Part shown: positions 22,411 to 34,460 of the stretch, piece after piece | Position numbering within the stretch: position 1 is the stretch's first letter | Layout of the letters: every line of letters begins with the position of its first letter | NCBI GenBank assembly: GCA_026182355.1 | Contig: JAPFBL010000068.1 | Span: 5,521,001-5,585,000, forward strand | DNA: 64,000 nucleotides | Reading direction: 5' to 3' | Source of the DNA: Hermatobates lingyangjiaoensis | Taxonomy: Eukaryota; Arthropoda; Insecta; Hemiptera; Hermatobatidae | The notes under the pieces: generated by a model | Told to the model about the DNA's origin: nothing | Database searches by the model: none | What the model saw: the letters and a program-made list of their open reading frames with translations, nothing else | Position numbers and translations under genes: made by a program

Positions 22411-22635
22411 AAACGTTTCACGATGAATCACAAACATAGAAATAAGGAACAAACAGACTCACCGTCTCTAATTTTCGACTGAACCGTCATCAGGAGAGTT
22501 GAGATAGGGACACCAAGCACACTTGTGAAGCACACGGTGAAGACCAAGGTCTCCTGATGACGGTTCAGTGGAAAATTAGAGACGGTAAGTCTGTTTGTTC
22601 CTTAGTTCTGTGTTTGTGATTCATCGTGAAACGTA
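22411..22635. mobile_element. Fold-back element E (family 3)
   Basis: Arms 22411-22500 and 22550-22635 pair (ACGTTTCACGATGAATCAC versus GTGATTCATCGTGAAACGT). The spacer is about 50 bp, so most of the 225 bp can form one hairpin. A (TA)n tract starts right at the right end (22633). Confidence 0.88.
22549..22583 (+). ncRNA. Candidate hammerhead-like ribozyme, core fully canonical
   Basis: Stem I GTCTC (22549-22553) pairs perfectly with GAGAC (22579-22583). CTGATGA (22554-22560) and GAAA (22571-22574) are exact hammerhead core strings; loop AT; TA (22577-22578) before the predicted cut. Stem II (22562-22570) is weak in this copy. The inverted partner (22498-22462) has the same core with CTCTC/GAGAC. 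Confidence 0.6.
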
Positions 22636-23856
22636 TATATATATATATATATATATTACAGATATACATATTGATATATTTCTTCAAGATTTTTTAAGTA
22701 ATGATAATAAAAATGAATTATCTAGATAAAAGAATGAAATAGTAGAAAAGGGGAGTTAAAGGTGAACAAATTATTATCAACCGTTTTAAGAATAACATTA
22801 GTAATTCAAGGCAACTAGAATGATTCTCGACAAGAGAAGACAGATATGAATACAGTTTAAGAGAAAAGCGCTACCAAGAGTTGAAACATGAAGGTCGGCT
22901 GTCAACTTAGTATCGACTCAGGTTACTCTTTCACTTTCACCCTGTGAAATAATAAACATATCAAATATAATGAAACTTGCAATCAAGTTTCTTAAGAAAG
23001 TTAACTTCACAAAGTTTCTACACCGAGTAATAGATCTTCAGTAACTTGAGACTGAAGATCATGTCTACTGTTATTCCCTTCTCTTTTAAACACTTGTTAC
23101 TCTTGTCACCGTTTCGATGATGAGGAAGCATTAGTTAATCAAGTCAAATGAGCATTTCAAACAACATATTTATAAAGACTAGCTGAACTATTTGCCTTAA
23201 AATGAAGTTTTCTATTTTGCTTCGTAGTATCGTGATTCATTTATTTTTTTTAAAAAAAAAATATACGTTTTAGCCTTATAAGTAATTTTCCTAGGCTTCA
23301 GCTCATATTATCAGTTTATCACTGATAAGTATCACTTTTACATCCGATTACAATTGACTGAACTAGCAAAAGTGGAGGATATCAATCTCCATTACATTAA
23401 AAAATGATGACTCAATATATCCAAACAACCAAAACAGCGTTCAAGCCTGTAACAATGACTTGTTACATACAACTTAAGAGAATACAGTACAATGCCATTT
23501 AAAATTCAATACTAATTTAACTCTAACGGATGATGGAGGAGGTTTAAGATCAGAATGGCACTTAAAATCATTCAGGTTAATACATTCTGCAACTCATTTC
23601 ACAAATGAATGACCTCACAAAATACATTCTGTAACTCCATCCAAAACGGAAATCTCATGTGGTCCATCGTATATAATCAGCATTCGACAATGTGGCGCCT
23701 CTTTGAGTTTATTCTATCATTAAAAAATTCATTTAGACAGCTGGTCCCAGCGCAATCGTTAACTGAGGTGTAAAGTAAATTAACTTATAAACTTTGCAAA
23801 CTACTTTCATTATGAATTATTTTTAATTCATTAATTGTGCAGTTTGTTATGGTACT

Positions 23857-24054
23857 CATATTGGGGAAAGTATTATGTCTCCAAACAAAAAAGTTTATTA
23901 TAAAAAACTAAAAAAGCGTTTCGAACACTTATTCTTCTTCAAGCTACATCTGCTCTGCTGGGGTGGTTATCAAGAACATAATGTGTTCGAAAAGCGTTGT
24001 TAGTTTTTTATAATAAACTTTTTTGTGTGGAGGATAATACTTTGCCCAATATGA
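23857..24054. mobile_element. Fold-back element F (family 2)
   Basis: Arms pair CATATTGGGGAAAGTATTAT with ATAATACTTTGCCCAATATG, and AAAGTTTATTATAAAAAACT with its complement. Each arm holds GTGTTCGAAA(A)(C)GC, with a TTGAAGAAG core in the left arm. It shares terminal words with elements G, L and M. Confidence 0.85.
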
Positions 24055-24998
24055 ATTAATTTTACGTGAAAAATTATGACAGGTCTACAAAAAATTTACT
24101 TTTCATATCCATTGTTACTCAAATATAGCCTTTTAAAATTTTTAGTTGAAAGGTTCTTAAGTGAGACTACTGATATAGGTCAAAATAGTCCTCCCCCTTT
24201 AGATGCACCTTGGGTACTTAGTGGGTACAGTTCATCATTCATCATTCTGGGATAATATTTGTCTCATGATGTGACTAAAGATATCCACTTAAAAACGTCT
24301 AACTGGCTCGCTTTAAGCCAAAAACTGAGACACATACCAAATGAAAACCGCTTGCTACGTATAACCAGAAAACATTCACCCTCACTAAAACTGTGTTTCT
24401 GACTTCCTCTTGTTAATACAAACCCTACCAAAAATCGCAATAATTAAAATACTATTATTTTTAAAATTTTATGAAGAAAAAGGTGCGTAACCCAGAATAA
24501 TTTTGACAAGATTTTGTGTATATAACTCCGGTCTATCCTTAAACTCTTATATCTTTATTCCTTCAAAATGTTGTTTGTGCAACAGTAACAAAAACAGTAA
24601 GAGGAAATTCTCACTAATCATACTACAATTACTTTTTTACAGAGCCACTTCATTGAGAAAAAGACTGTTGTATCCGATATTTAGATTACTTTCTTCAGTA
24701 TTGCCTCAAGCAAACAGTTTATGCTAACCAGCCTTAAAAGCCTGACAGTCATGCAGGAGTCAACCAACTGCGCCTTGAAACATTAAAACTGTTGTGGAAA
24801 CTCTTTCGTGGGAGGTCGCGTTGTAACATTTGAAAGACAAATCTCCAGTTTTAATTTTTTTTAGAACATATATATTATAATAATAATTTTTATGTATACG
24901 TCATCAATACTTAGAATTGTCAAGCTTCTTTTTTATATTAAAGGGAGTCTATCATTTTTGTTTCCGTACCCGTTAGCCCCATTACATATTGTGCTCAA

Positions 24999-25016
24999 GG
25001 GGGGGGGGGGGGGGGG
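24999..25016. repeat. Poly-G run of 18 bases
   Basis: Uninterrupted G homopolymer followed by AGG in AT-rich DNA; potential G-quadruplex and a likely site of length errors. No element boundary was recognised around it. Confidence 0.9.
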
Positions 25017-25550
25017 AGGCACCTACAATTTGTCTTACCTTCTGGTAATGTAGTAAAAACCGGTATGTTTAACATTTTTGTCATAACTGTAAAATTTTAA
25101 AAATGAAATAAACAAATTATTAAACTTGGCTAGAGTTAGATTACCCTAGGTAATTGAAAAACTAGCACAGCTGGTTTATCTTTTTATTCTTTTTACCAAT
25201 AATTTTTAATCAAAATTTATAAAAGTTTTGGTTTTATGGTTCTAGAAGATCAATACTAAAATTACTTTTAATTATTACAATATACGACAATATTAAATGG
25301 TCAAAGACATATTATTCATCTCAAATGAAAGAATTTAAGACGATCAAACACAAAACAGTGTGAGAAGAGCCTTTGAAGTGAATTTTGAAGATAATATCGG
25401 AGACAGTGTAAGAGATAACTCTGAAATGTCTTAAACTCATGGTCTTATCACTCCGTATGAATATGGAGGTTTGCCTGGTGTCACCACTTTGATATCAAAG
25501 GTTTGCCTTTGATATCACTTCAGATGCTACACTTGACAAAGAGTAGGTAA

Positions 25551-25860
25551 CTAATTCATTACTTGTGCAATCTTATAGTGTGCTTTTTACTCATATTGAG
25601 GGATTTCAAGGACTACGTCTCCACATAATAAAGGCTTAATATGAAACTACAACGCGTTTCGAACACTTAGTGTTATTCTTCAGGTTGACATCTGCACTAT
25701 TTAGCATCAGTCCTTTCTCTTGTCATTCCCGTAGATTAACTCTCAGGAGTTCAGATGTTAACCTGAATAAGAACAATAAGTGTTCGAAATGTGTTGTTAG
25801 CGTCATATTAAAGTCTTTTTGTGTGGAGACGTAATTCTTGATATCCCCTAAGTAGGTAAT
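25551..25860. mobile_element. Fold-back element G (family 2)
   Basis: Arms of about 90 bp (GATTTCAAGGACTACGTCTC versus GAGACGTAATTCTTGATATC) with opposed ribozyme-like motifs at 25689-25647 (minus) and 25758-25800 (plus). The outer segment ATTACTTGTGCAATCTTATA recurs at the ends of elements L and M and defines the family. Confidence 0.83.
25758..25800 (+). ncRNA. Candidate hammerhead-like motif in element G
   Basis: Stem I TTAAC (25758-25762) with GTTAG (25796-25800), five pairs including G-U. CTGAATA (25763-25769; G8 to T at 25768), stem II GAACA/TGTTC (25771-25775 and 25781-25785), GAAA (25786-25789), loop TGTG, TT (25794-25795). The inverted partner on the minus strand has an intact CTGAAGA and GAAA. 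Confidence 0.5.
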
Positions 25861-28021
25861 TACTTTGATATCCTTATTATGGTCACAGTAACATAGTTTG
25901 AGAAGTGTCATTAATATCACTTGAGAGCGACACAGTAATTTAGGTATGAGAGAAGTGCTTGAATTACTTCAGATGACCAGATTAAGACATTGTCGGAAGT
26001 GTCGTAGAAATGAGTCAAATATTCACTCTTGGGACAGTGTGGGATGTCATATCAGTTCAGAGAGTCACGGTTATTACAAGTTTGGGAGGTTTTCTTGGCA
26101 CTATTTCAGGTGGCCATAATAACTAAGATCCTTAAAATCTCTACAGATGGTCACTCTTTGGAGGGCTGTTCAAATAATTTACTAATAATTTTTAATAATT
26201 AGCATTCAACACTACATATTTTACTGACTTGATTGAGATATAGATTCCACTTATGGGCAAACTCATCACCTTTACCTTGGTTTTAAAAAAAATAAATTTA
26301 GTAGCTTGAGATAAAACTAACGATTTATGATGAAAGTTCTGGCAGGTTGATTAATCCAAAGGAGTTAAAGGTAGTCGTGTTTGACTTGACCTGTGTTAAC
26401 TTCGCTCGTTAACTTTAACTACAAACTCTTCCTATATTCGGGTGAAGGAAAACCTAATCAGGAGAGAGAATTAGAGAGTGATAGAAAGCTATAAAATAAC
26501 TTTGTAGTTCATGTCACAAAATATATAACACTGTTTGGAAATTTATAAATAAACTTAGTCAATCTCTGGGAGAAATAAATTTTGTTACTATTTTAATAAG
26601 TAAATAAAAATGAGGTTTAGGTTTGTCATGAATATAAATAACTATTACACTGTATAAACAAAATATTGTTTTGTCCCCGAATGTTTTTGAAAATATTGTT
26701 TTTGTTCCCGAATGTTTAAATGATAATGAATGTTTATAAGAACATATAAATACAAGAAATCTAGAGCACACTGACTACCGATCGAGATGTTTGAGTTAAG
26801 TTTCTATTTGCATCTTTTAGCAGAATAGATTTTTTTTTTCGTTTCCACATCTTACTGATAATTTATAATGAAAATACCAAGCAACTATAATTACTGTATT
26901 AACCGATTCTAAATTTGGTTCCTACATCGATTTCGTCAAGAATGTTAATAAGTCCATCTATGATGTCCTTCACACTTTCACATTACGAATTTCATGAAAT
27001 TGTTCATGGAGGAATTATATAATTAAAGATTTAAAGAAAAGAACACGTAGAAATAATATACATCACTCAGGGCAATATTCTGATATCGTCATCGTCTTGA
27101 TGACAACGAGGTCGATTGCGGGGGTTTTCCAATATCAACTTTTCACATAGGCCCTGGCTATGAGTAATTAAGATCGATGTTGTAAGGTTATATAAAAACC
27201 ATTTCTATTATTATCATTGTATATAATTTATTACATCATATTCACCCTTACTAGCTGATTTCCTATACGATATGATGGAAACCACTGCACTAGAAAATTT
27301 AATCACTATTTCAAAGGTTAACACTTTAACATCAGCAAAACTGGTAAGCCATGCGGTCAAATGCAACTTATGTTTGATTGTATTTCATTATATTTCAAAA
27401 AAGTCAGCTAGCAAATTTAAAATGATTTAGCAATCAAAGTTTGAGTATTCTCACTGTAAGGTTTTGGTTGTGTGAGTCAGCAGATTTTTGATTTCTGACT
27501 TCAAAGGTCAATAAAAACTATATTTTCTATGAAAGAAACGTTCAACCATTTTTAATAATTTACTATTTCAAAGAGCCTACAGTTAACTAAATGACGAGTT
27601 CATTGTGGCTTCAATTTAAATCTTGAGATGGGGAAGTTACAACAGTTTTGACAATAACGAGCCTTATTCTGACAGATTAGATAAGCTAGCAAACTTCGGA
27701 ATTTGCAAGGCTTACAAAGAGAAAGTCTTATGAAGGATTTTCAAACTCTCACGTCAGAAATCTATGAGAGTAACCAAGGTTAGAATTAAAAAACCTTTAA
27801 TCCTAATGCCAATAACGCTGCCAGTAGACAGCATCTTTACCAATTCAATCTACACACCGTGGGTGTTTCTCTTCCCCTTCTAAACTTATAACACCATTGT
27901 ATCTCTTTGTTCTGTAATGTAATGGTCATAATAAAAACAAAAAAACTGAATACATGCACAACACTATGTGCAAATAAGCCAAGCTAAGAAGAATAAAGTG
28001 TATATAAAAGAAGAGCTTTAC
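25861..28021. other. Notum intron 1, region next to exon 1
   Basis: AT-rich, no convincing exon. TTTTGTCCCCGAATG/TTTGTTCCCGAATGTT is a short direct repeat near 26670-26715. Confidence 0.5.
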
Positions 28022-28123
28022 CTTGAAGAGGGTGTGGAGGGATGGGGTGGCAGGTGGGGGGTAGGCCAGGCAGACGAACCTGTTGAGAACCACTGCCATC
28101 ACCAGCAGCTTCCATCTGGCCAT
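28022..28123 (-). CDS. notum: notum exon 1, probable signal peptide exon (tentative)
   Basis: Minus-strand open segment ending at a good donor, AAG/GTAAAG (intron starts 28021), in phase 0, which is what exon 2 needs. From the Met at 28123 it encodes 34 residues: a basic start MARWK, a hydrophobic core LLVMAVVLNRFVCLA, then YPPPATPSLHTLFK. This fits a secreted protein's signal peptide, although Asn-Arg interrupts the core. An alternative Met at 28171 would add 16 residues. The frame stays open to 28240. There is an acceptor-like TTGCAG just before the chosen ATG, so a non-coding upstream exon is possible. N-termini of Notum proteins are poorly conserved, so the assignment rests on position, phase and composition. 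An extra exon in the 8.1-kb intron to exon 2 cannot be excluded. Confidence 0.55.
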
Positions 28124-29104
28124 CTGCAACACCCACTCGCATAACCAACTGACCACAGCTTTCTTTACCATTCTCATCACATCCTTCATCTGGGTATTTA
28201 TTTTATAGGTTTTTTCTAATTTTAATATTTTTTTATTCATTAAAATGTTTTCCTTTATTTATTTTTGTTATTACCTATCTTATTTATCCTTGTCTCCCCT
28301 GCCTCCGTAAATTGACCACAGTGATTGAGTGTCCTTTAATTACATTTCACTTCAGTAGTCACTTGTCTTCGGACTGACTAACATCTTTCTACCTGATCAC
28401 AAAGCAATCGAAATATGGTAGTTACTTCTTGTGATCTCTTTTATATGTGTTCTTTCTGTGAATTTAATTTATATACTTCGTGAAATAATTTTATTTAATT
28501 ACTGATACATATAATCAACCATTAAATTAAGTTGATATGTACTGCTAAATATAATTAGTATTGATTCCAAGTAAATTAATGCCACATATATAACTAAATA
28601 CATTATTTCTGAAATGATGTTGGATACCAATATGACAAAAATACCTGAAAGACAATCTTTATGTTTTCAGGTATTATGTTAGGTTTTCAAAAAATTATGA
28701 AAACCCTAAAACTAGACAAAAAAATTTCATTTATGATGAACTATTGTAGTTTATTATTTATATGCAACAAGAAATTTGTAAAAACATAATCTTTTTAATA
28801 AAAAAGAAAATGTGATGCATAAAGAAAATGTAGATGGAAAATTAATAAATGATAACTGATCTTTCAGTTGTGTGCACGAATCTTACAACGTCTTTAATGA
28901 AGATGTATTTCACATTTAATTACAGCACACATTTTACATATATAGTGCTCTAAGTTAAAGGAAATTAGTAAACATTGTACTTTTTTCATGGGTTGATTCC
29001 CGTCCATAGAAACATCATGAATTAAGAGAAATGTTAAAAATTGGGAAACTATAAAAAGATGTGATTGGAGCTGGATTCTTTTGAAGGAAAGAACGGCTAA
29101 TTGG

Positions 29105-29640
29105 AGGAAGGATAGAGAAAGACTGCGCATGCGCGAGGGTGTGATTGTGGAGGAGGCGGTCGGCTACTGACTCAAAGAGAGCCGATGATAACCGTGGGGC
29201 AGCGAGCCTGCAAGCTAAACAAATTGAAGCCGACTCTAGTTATCTCCAGGATTTATGGGGCAGCGGTTCAGGTTTCAAGCTATCCAACAAAGAAAAAAAC
29301 TCTGGTAGCCTTCCGGAGAGCTTTGGGCCGAGCTTTTGAACAGAACCGAAACAGCAGGAAAAAATTCCTCGAGTTTATTTATGTGGGCGAGGCCGGGTGT
29401 CGGCAGAGACTTGTATAAAGGAAGTTAATGGTGGGGAAGGATTGGGACGTGGATATGAGGAGATAAGTGTGGGGCCGGCGGCATGCATTCCTGAGGCCGC
29501 TAACGACCGCTCCGGTGACGACCTCGCTGTCAGCCCTGTCGCGACCTAACGCTCTTGTGGCTGCCTTTTAATTGCCCTCACCTTGCCACCTCGGGCCCAC
29601 TCTCTTTCAAAAGCAGTGACCACCGAATCGTGTAATACCA
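29105..29640. promoter_or_regulatory. CpG-rich block upstream of notum exon 1; candidate promoter
   Basis: About 0.5 kb that is GC- and CpG-rich in an otherwise AT-rich region. It lies about 1 kb 5' of the first coding exon of the minus-strand gene. It contains a palindromic NRF-1-type site GCGCATGCGC at 29125-29134. The two short overlapping plus-strand open frames here show no family resemblance and I do not call them genes. No clear TATA box is seen in the minus orientation. Promoter function is inferred from position and composition. Confidence 0.45.
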
Positions 29641-30054
29641 TCATGTTACCCCCACGTTCTCAACACAATTAATTAGGCACATCAGTACTGGCACAATAAA
29701 CTGAAGAAATTCATTAAAGTTGCAATTTCAAATAAGTTCCGGTATTAATTGTTTCAATGGAAGAAAAATCTTACCATCATTACAACAAACAGCCTCAAAT
29801 AAATCTTTTTCATCCCTTGAATGGGAAATCTAAAGTCACCTGTTCAATTTTCGACACTAAACAAAAGATTCTAATAATTTGAAAGTAATTTTAATTGGTA
29901 ATCTCGAGGATTGAACAAATTACGCATGTTTGATCAGTACATAGAATTTAGATCAGAGTAAAACTTTTGTTTTTTATTCAAGAAAAATTCTTGAGTTGTG
30001 TAACCATTTATTATGTTATATTTACTCACAGTAGGAATGCAAAAAAAAGGTTAT

Positions 30055-30205
30055 ATAACAAGTATATATACAAATTCAGTTAAACTAAGTTTTTCAAACC
30101 CCTGTGTTCATCTTCAGGGGTTATCTTCCCGTTAAGGCAGATCCCGTTCATTCTCTGCCTTAACAGGAATATATAACCTGAGGATGAAGGCAAGGAGTAA
30201 ATATC
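30055..30205. repeat. Short fold-back-like sequence with CTGAAGATGAA motifs
   Basis: The minus strand has CCCTGAAGATGAACAC...TTTGAAAAAC (about 30124-30090); the plus strand has ACCTGAGGATGAAGGC at 30175. CTGCCTTAACGGGAA and TTAACAGGAA arms face each other at 30125-30170. Probably a decayed family member; pairing is incomplete. Confidence 0.5.
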
Positions 30206-32432
30206 ACTTATTTTAATATAAACAGAAATTGTATAGGGACTTGTTACCTAACCTCCTATTTTTGTTTTGCTATCTAGAAAAATTATCCACTTAATCAGTA
30301 ATTTATGGTACTGCAATGTCTGCTAACTGGTATTTGCACAGGAAAATAGAGTATAGTAGGTTAGTTTAGGTTAGAGTATGTAGGTTCTCACTTATAGATT
30401 ATGTAGATGGTAAACTCAGAGAGTAGTCTTGTTAGACTGTGTGGGTCAAATGGCCGCCCTCTTTTGTAGTAATAAATGGTTTTAGGTTTTCCCTGAAGTC
30501 TCTTCCACTTGGAATTTACTACGAAGGTGAGATTGAGTCTCAAGGAGCAGGTATTGATTCCGACCATATAATCTGAGATTCAGTCGCTGTTGTCAGATAT
30601 CTATATTACGTTAACAGTGAAGGCCTAAACACTTTCAGTTTCTGTTTACCTCAAATTCAGAAACATCACAGGATTTCCTTTTGAAAGTAGCACATAGGAA
30701 AAAATAATGAAATCTGCAACAAGTGCTATATTAATTACTTGGTTCATATTCTAAAATAAAATGCTGCTTAAGTCATAAGTAAATCATTTTATACTATAAT
30801 AAATTTAAAGCCTTTTTCTTTCATATACGTTATATTCTCGCACATATGATTGCCGCAGTTAAAACAGGAATATGATATTGATGCTTCATTAATAATTGGT
30901 TTATTATTTATCAAACAAATATTTATGTCTGATTTCTCTCTGTCCCAGTTTATTCAAGTGTACATTTCACTTACTGTCTTTTGTTTAATATCTTATCGTC
31001 AAACCAAACAACAGTCTTTTCAGCTTCAAAAACAGTTTTTCGTACTTGAAGATAATTGGTCGCGGATTGTATCTTATGCCTATTAAAAATCAATCCTAAA
31101 AAGGATGTTAATCAACATTTCTATATTTGGTGAACAGTAGCTATTTTCTTGTTTCAGATATTCTGCTCACTCAGTCATACATACATACGTACACACACAC
31201 ACACACACACACATACACACACACACTTAATCGCCTCCGCACACACGCATACACCAACACAGACCGATTTGCAAACCCAATTTTAATGAACCCAGAGGAC
31301 ATCAAAATATGTTTACCGTTAACAATTCCATTTTCGATGTTGAACAGAATATAATACATCCAGAACTTTATCTATCATGTAGATGGTAAATGAAAGAAAA
31401 ATTAAGTTTTATTCTATACCTACATGTTTAGCGAGAAAAAAATATTTTCTCAAAAAAAAAACAACAAATATTTTCTAACAAAACAAAATTTGCTATAAAT
31501 GCATCTTTTTTCTAAAATAATTTCACCAAAAAATTATCGCTTTTCACTAATAAAGTTTTATTTATGTGATCAATTTTATTACGACCCATTAAATGGTACG
31601 ACCACCATCCTTTTCACAAGGTTTTAGAATTAATCATAACTTAAATTTAAAGTTTTTACAGATAATTCACTTGTTATCTGTGAATCTGTTATCTGAATCT
31701 TGTTATCAGAATTTGTGTTGTTATAACCAGAATCATAGCCAAGTTTAATTGAAATCGTGTGGACAGATTTTTAACAATACGAAAAAAACAATGTTCATAC
31801 AAAGTCCCCTTAAAAGAAATGTAAAATTTGGTGCTGTGCTTGTTGTTTTGTCTCCGGCATAGCAGTAGCATGAACATGAAATTTGGCAATTATTGATCTT
31901 ATATTTTGCGATAAGTTGGTCACACATAAAAAAAGATCAGATCGTACAACTTATTTTTTAAACTCACGGTGCCTCAAAACGTGTGTTACCATTCGAAACT
32001 TTATTTCAAACTCGAATGTAATACTCTTCTCTATTTTTCATAGAGAGAATAAATTACTGTAGAAATGAAAGGTAAGCTTTTAAAACTAAATGAAAACAGT
32101 TTCGTTGTTTTGGAAACATAAAATGTAAATGTTGTTGATTAATAAAGATTATTAGATGCTCTAACGAAGGAAGAGCTGACTAATGCAAAGGCCATTTCAG
32201 CCTATAACAATTAAAACTAATCTAGAGTTTAATAGATTTAGCTGTTAAAGATGATCTAATGGCTATTAAAAAAAAGGGAAACAAGATTTAAAGTCACTTT
32301 GATTCAGTTAGTCAAATTTGTGACAGACAGGTAGGAATAGTGAGTAGATTTTATTGATGAAATTGACTTCAATATACGATACACTGCCTTGATGAATGTA
32401 TAATTATGTACATAAGGTTCCAGTTTGTTGAC
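30206..32432. other. Intergenic DNA upstream of notum, nothing firm
   Basis: AT-rich with the (AC)n tract. Short frames around 30850-31090 and 31689-31927 have no recognisable motif; the latter includes the dispersed GTGTGGACAGATTT word. Confidence 0.5.
31188..31226. repeat. (AC)n microsatellite
   Basis: CA/AC dinucleotide tract with one AT interruption near 31213. Confidence 0.95.
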
Positions 32433-32560
32433 TACATGCATTGACTTTTACGAAGACCACTTGTTACGGTTGAAAGACCTTAGTCTTTCTTCTGATTTCT
32501 TACTGTGTTTTGGACGTTGATTTTTTTTTACCTGCTTACTATGAAATCTTGTTATTCTTG
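32433..32560 (+). repeat. Solitary arm of fold-back family 4
   Basis: ACGAAGACCACTTGTTACGG followed by TTGAAAGACCTTAGTCT matches the element D arm, then TTTGGACGTTGATT and TATGAAATCTTG as in elements I and K. The ribozyme core is damaged (TTTACGA for CTGACGA). No facing arm was seen. Confidence 0.7.
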
Positions 32561-33451
32561 AAAACTATGTACTGTATAACAGAGGCTTGACCAACTGCTA
32601 TGCCAAATATGACGTGAATTATGGTGCTAATGTTTTTGACAGTACAAATAAATTGATACAAATTATTGGGATATATGAAACTGTAATTTATGGAAAACAG
32701 GGTTTGGATCTAAGAGTAGAAATTTTCTAGGCTCCAATACTCTACTAATGTTTATTTAACATTTATAACAGAAAACACTCAGATTCTATGTCAGAAAATG
32801 CCCAATTCGTCTGCAGACTACAAAATCTCTTTGAATATTTGAAACAGAACAAACCTCAACCAACAGACAATATCCAACAGACAACATGGTTTTTCCATGA
32901 CCTTAAAACTGTACGGAAGAGCAATGCAGAAGAGTAACCAAGAGAAACCAAGCAGTTAATTTAGATAAAATGCTGACTAGTCCACTTTTGGGCGACACTG
33001 TCATAGAAAACTAAAACATACATCTTGTACGAGCATAGTTTATAGTCTAAAATGTAATTTATAATAATTTTTATATTGATTTTAAATATATAGTTGTTAT
33101 TCTTATCTTTATAGTTGTACTTACTGAGTTCTCTCAGAAGAGGTCTTTGTTAGTGATAACATGTCCGTGTTTAATGATACTATTTATTTTTTTCACAAAA
33201 TGTTAGAAATTATTTGGTCATTTAATTTATTTAGTTCAGTAATCAAATATTTAATCAAGCATTTATAATATATATATATATATATATATATTCGTATTTT
33301 AGGGAGCAGGACTTCATTCATACAAGGTCTATTTAAACAAATGCCAATTTCCAGTTTTACACATTTTCTAATTAATATATCTATTTTTTTCACTATAACT
33401 TACATAAATTTTGAAGAATATATACTAGTTCATCAAAGTTTTTATTTTTAT

Positions 33452-33493
33452 AATCCGACATCTTTTGGTCTCCTTCGACCATTTTCAAGGATT
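33452..33493 (-). ncRNA. Hammerhead-like motif 3' of the Penelope-like frame
   Basis: Minus strand: stem I AATCC (33493-33489), core TTGAAAA (33488-33482), T, stem II GGTC/GACC (33480-33477 and 33470-33467), AAAA (33466-33463), loop GATG, TC (33458-33457), stem I partner GGATT (33456-33452). Both stems are perfect, while the three core departures (C3 to T, G8 to A, G12 to A) are all transitions, as in a decayed copy. Inactive as it stands. Confidence 0.55.
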
Positions 33494-34460
33494 TAACACA
33501 TTAAAACACAACAATATCTAAAATTGAACAACTAATTAAATAAACCTTTACATAAGCTCCTTTACATCGCCGTGACGGGTATGTCTTCGGACTACCTTCA
33601 TGTAATTTTAAAATTCGTGTGGATCCTCCACCCTGACTGTTAATACTGGGTTCTTTTTCTAAGATAAAAATATATTCCAGAATTTGAAACCTGATGTGGT
33701 ATGCACTTGTTCTAACACCACAGAATTGTCTGTTAACATTTCTCTTGTTAATTTTATTCCATGTGTAGTTGATACATATCTTTGGGTCCTCCTAATGCAA
33801 GATGCATCATGAGACTTCTCGAAAGCGTGGTTGTGGTGGAAGCAACGTAGGTAGAGCGTGAGGACTTGCAGATTTCTCAAATAACAGGTTTTAGAACTTT
33901 TTCTTTTTTACCTATATTTGCGGTTTTGATTAATTTATTGATTTCAACTTATAGTTTATTTTTAGGATTTTTTGAGATCTTTTCAAATTTTGACGTGTCA
34001 CTAAGTATGAGATTTAACCTCTGTTTGTATTCTTCCTTGCCCCTAATCACATAAGTATTTGACTTACCTGCTCTTCTTACTACTATATTTGGATTTGTGT
34101 TATTCCTTTTTGCGGTTTCCTTGAGCTCCCTTGAGAGCAAACCTGCTGTTATTAAAGTCCCTTCTTTTGGTAGCTTCAGATCTCAGTTGGTGCTGTAAGT
34201 CTGGTTTAATTGTAATGTAGTTTTTTCTTGAGGTTTTAGGATTGAGTTGTATAATATTTCCAATTCTGTCTTTTTGAAAAAGAAATAGTTAGTTCCCTTT
34301 ATACGTCGATTGATCACTTAGAGGTTTTAATGCACATCTTTATTTCCTTGATTTGAGAACCCCTTCTCTCACTTGTTTTACCAATATCTTAATTTCGTGG
34401 CTGATTTGTCCTACAGCAAATACTTTTCTATTCGATGGTACCTTCAAACTAAGGCACTAC
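33452..34460 (-). mobile_element. Penelope-like retroelement, internally deleted, with 3' hammerhead-like motif
   Basis: On the minus strand 34140-33950 reads VVRRAGKSNTYVIRGKEEY then LILSDTSKFEKISKNPKNKL, and after a stop EINKLIKTANIGKKEKVLKP. This is the conserved region before the RT palm in Penelope-like proteins (ADKG...V.DK..Y..K....LSDT..Y.....NPT). After a jump, 33860-33700 reads LYLRCFHHNHAFEKSHDASC, RRTQRYVS and, in a shifted frame, LHME, resembling the C-terminal GIY-YIG region (H.F-----H). The RT core is therefore deleted. About 200 bp 3' in the same orientation lies the ribozyme-like motif 33493-33452. Confidence 0.72.

Noticed and set aside
30055..30205. Full hammerhead-like fold-back
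   Set aside because: CTGAAGA and GAAA occur, but stem I does not form and arm pairing is partial; kept only as a weak repeat.
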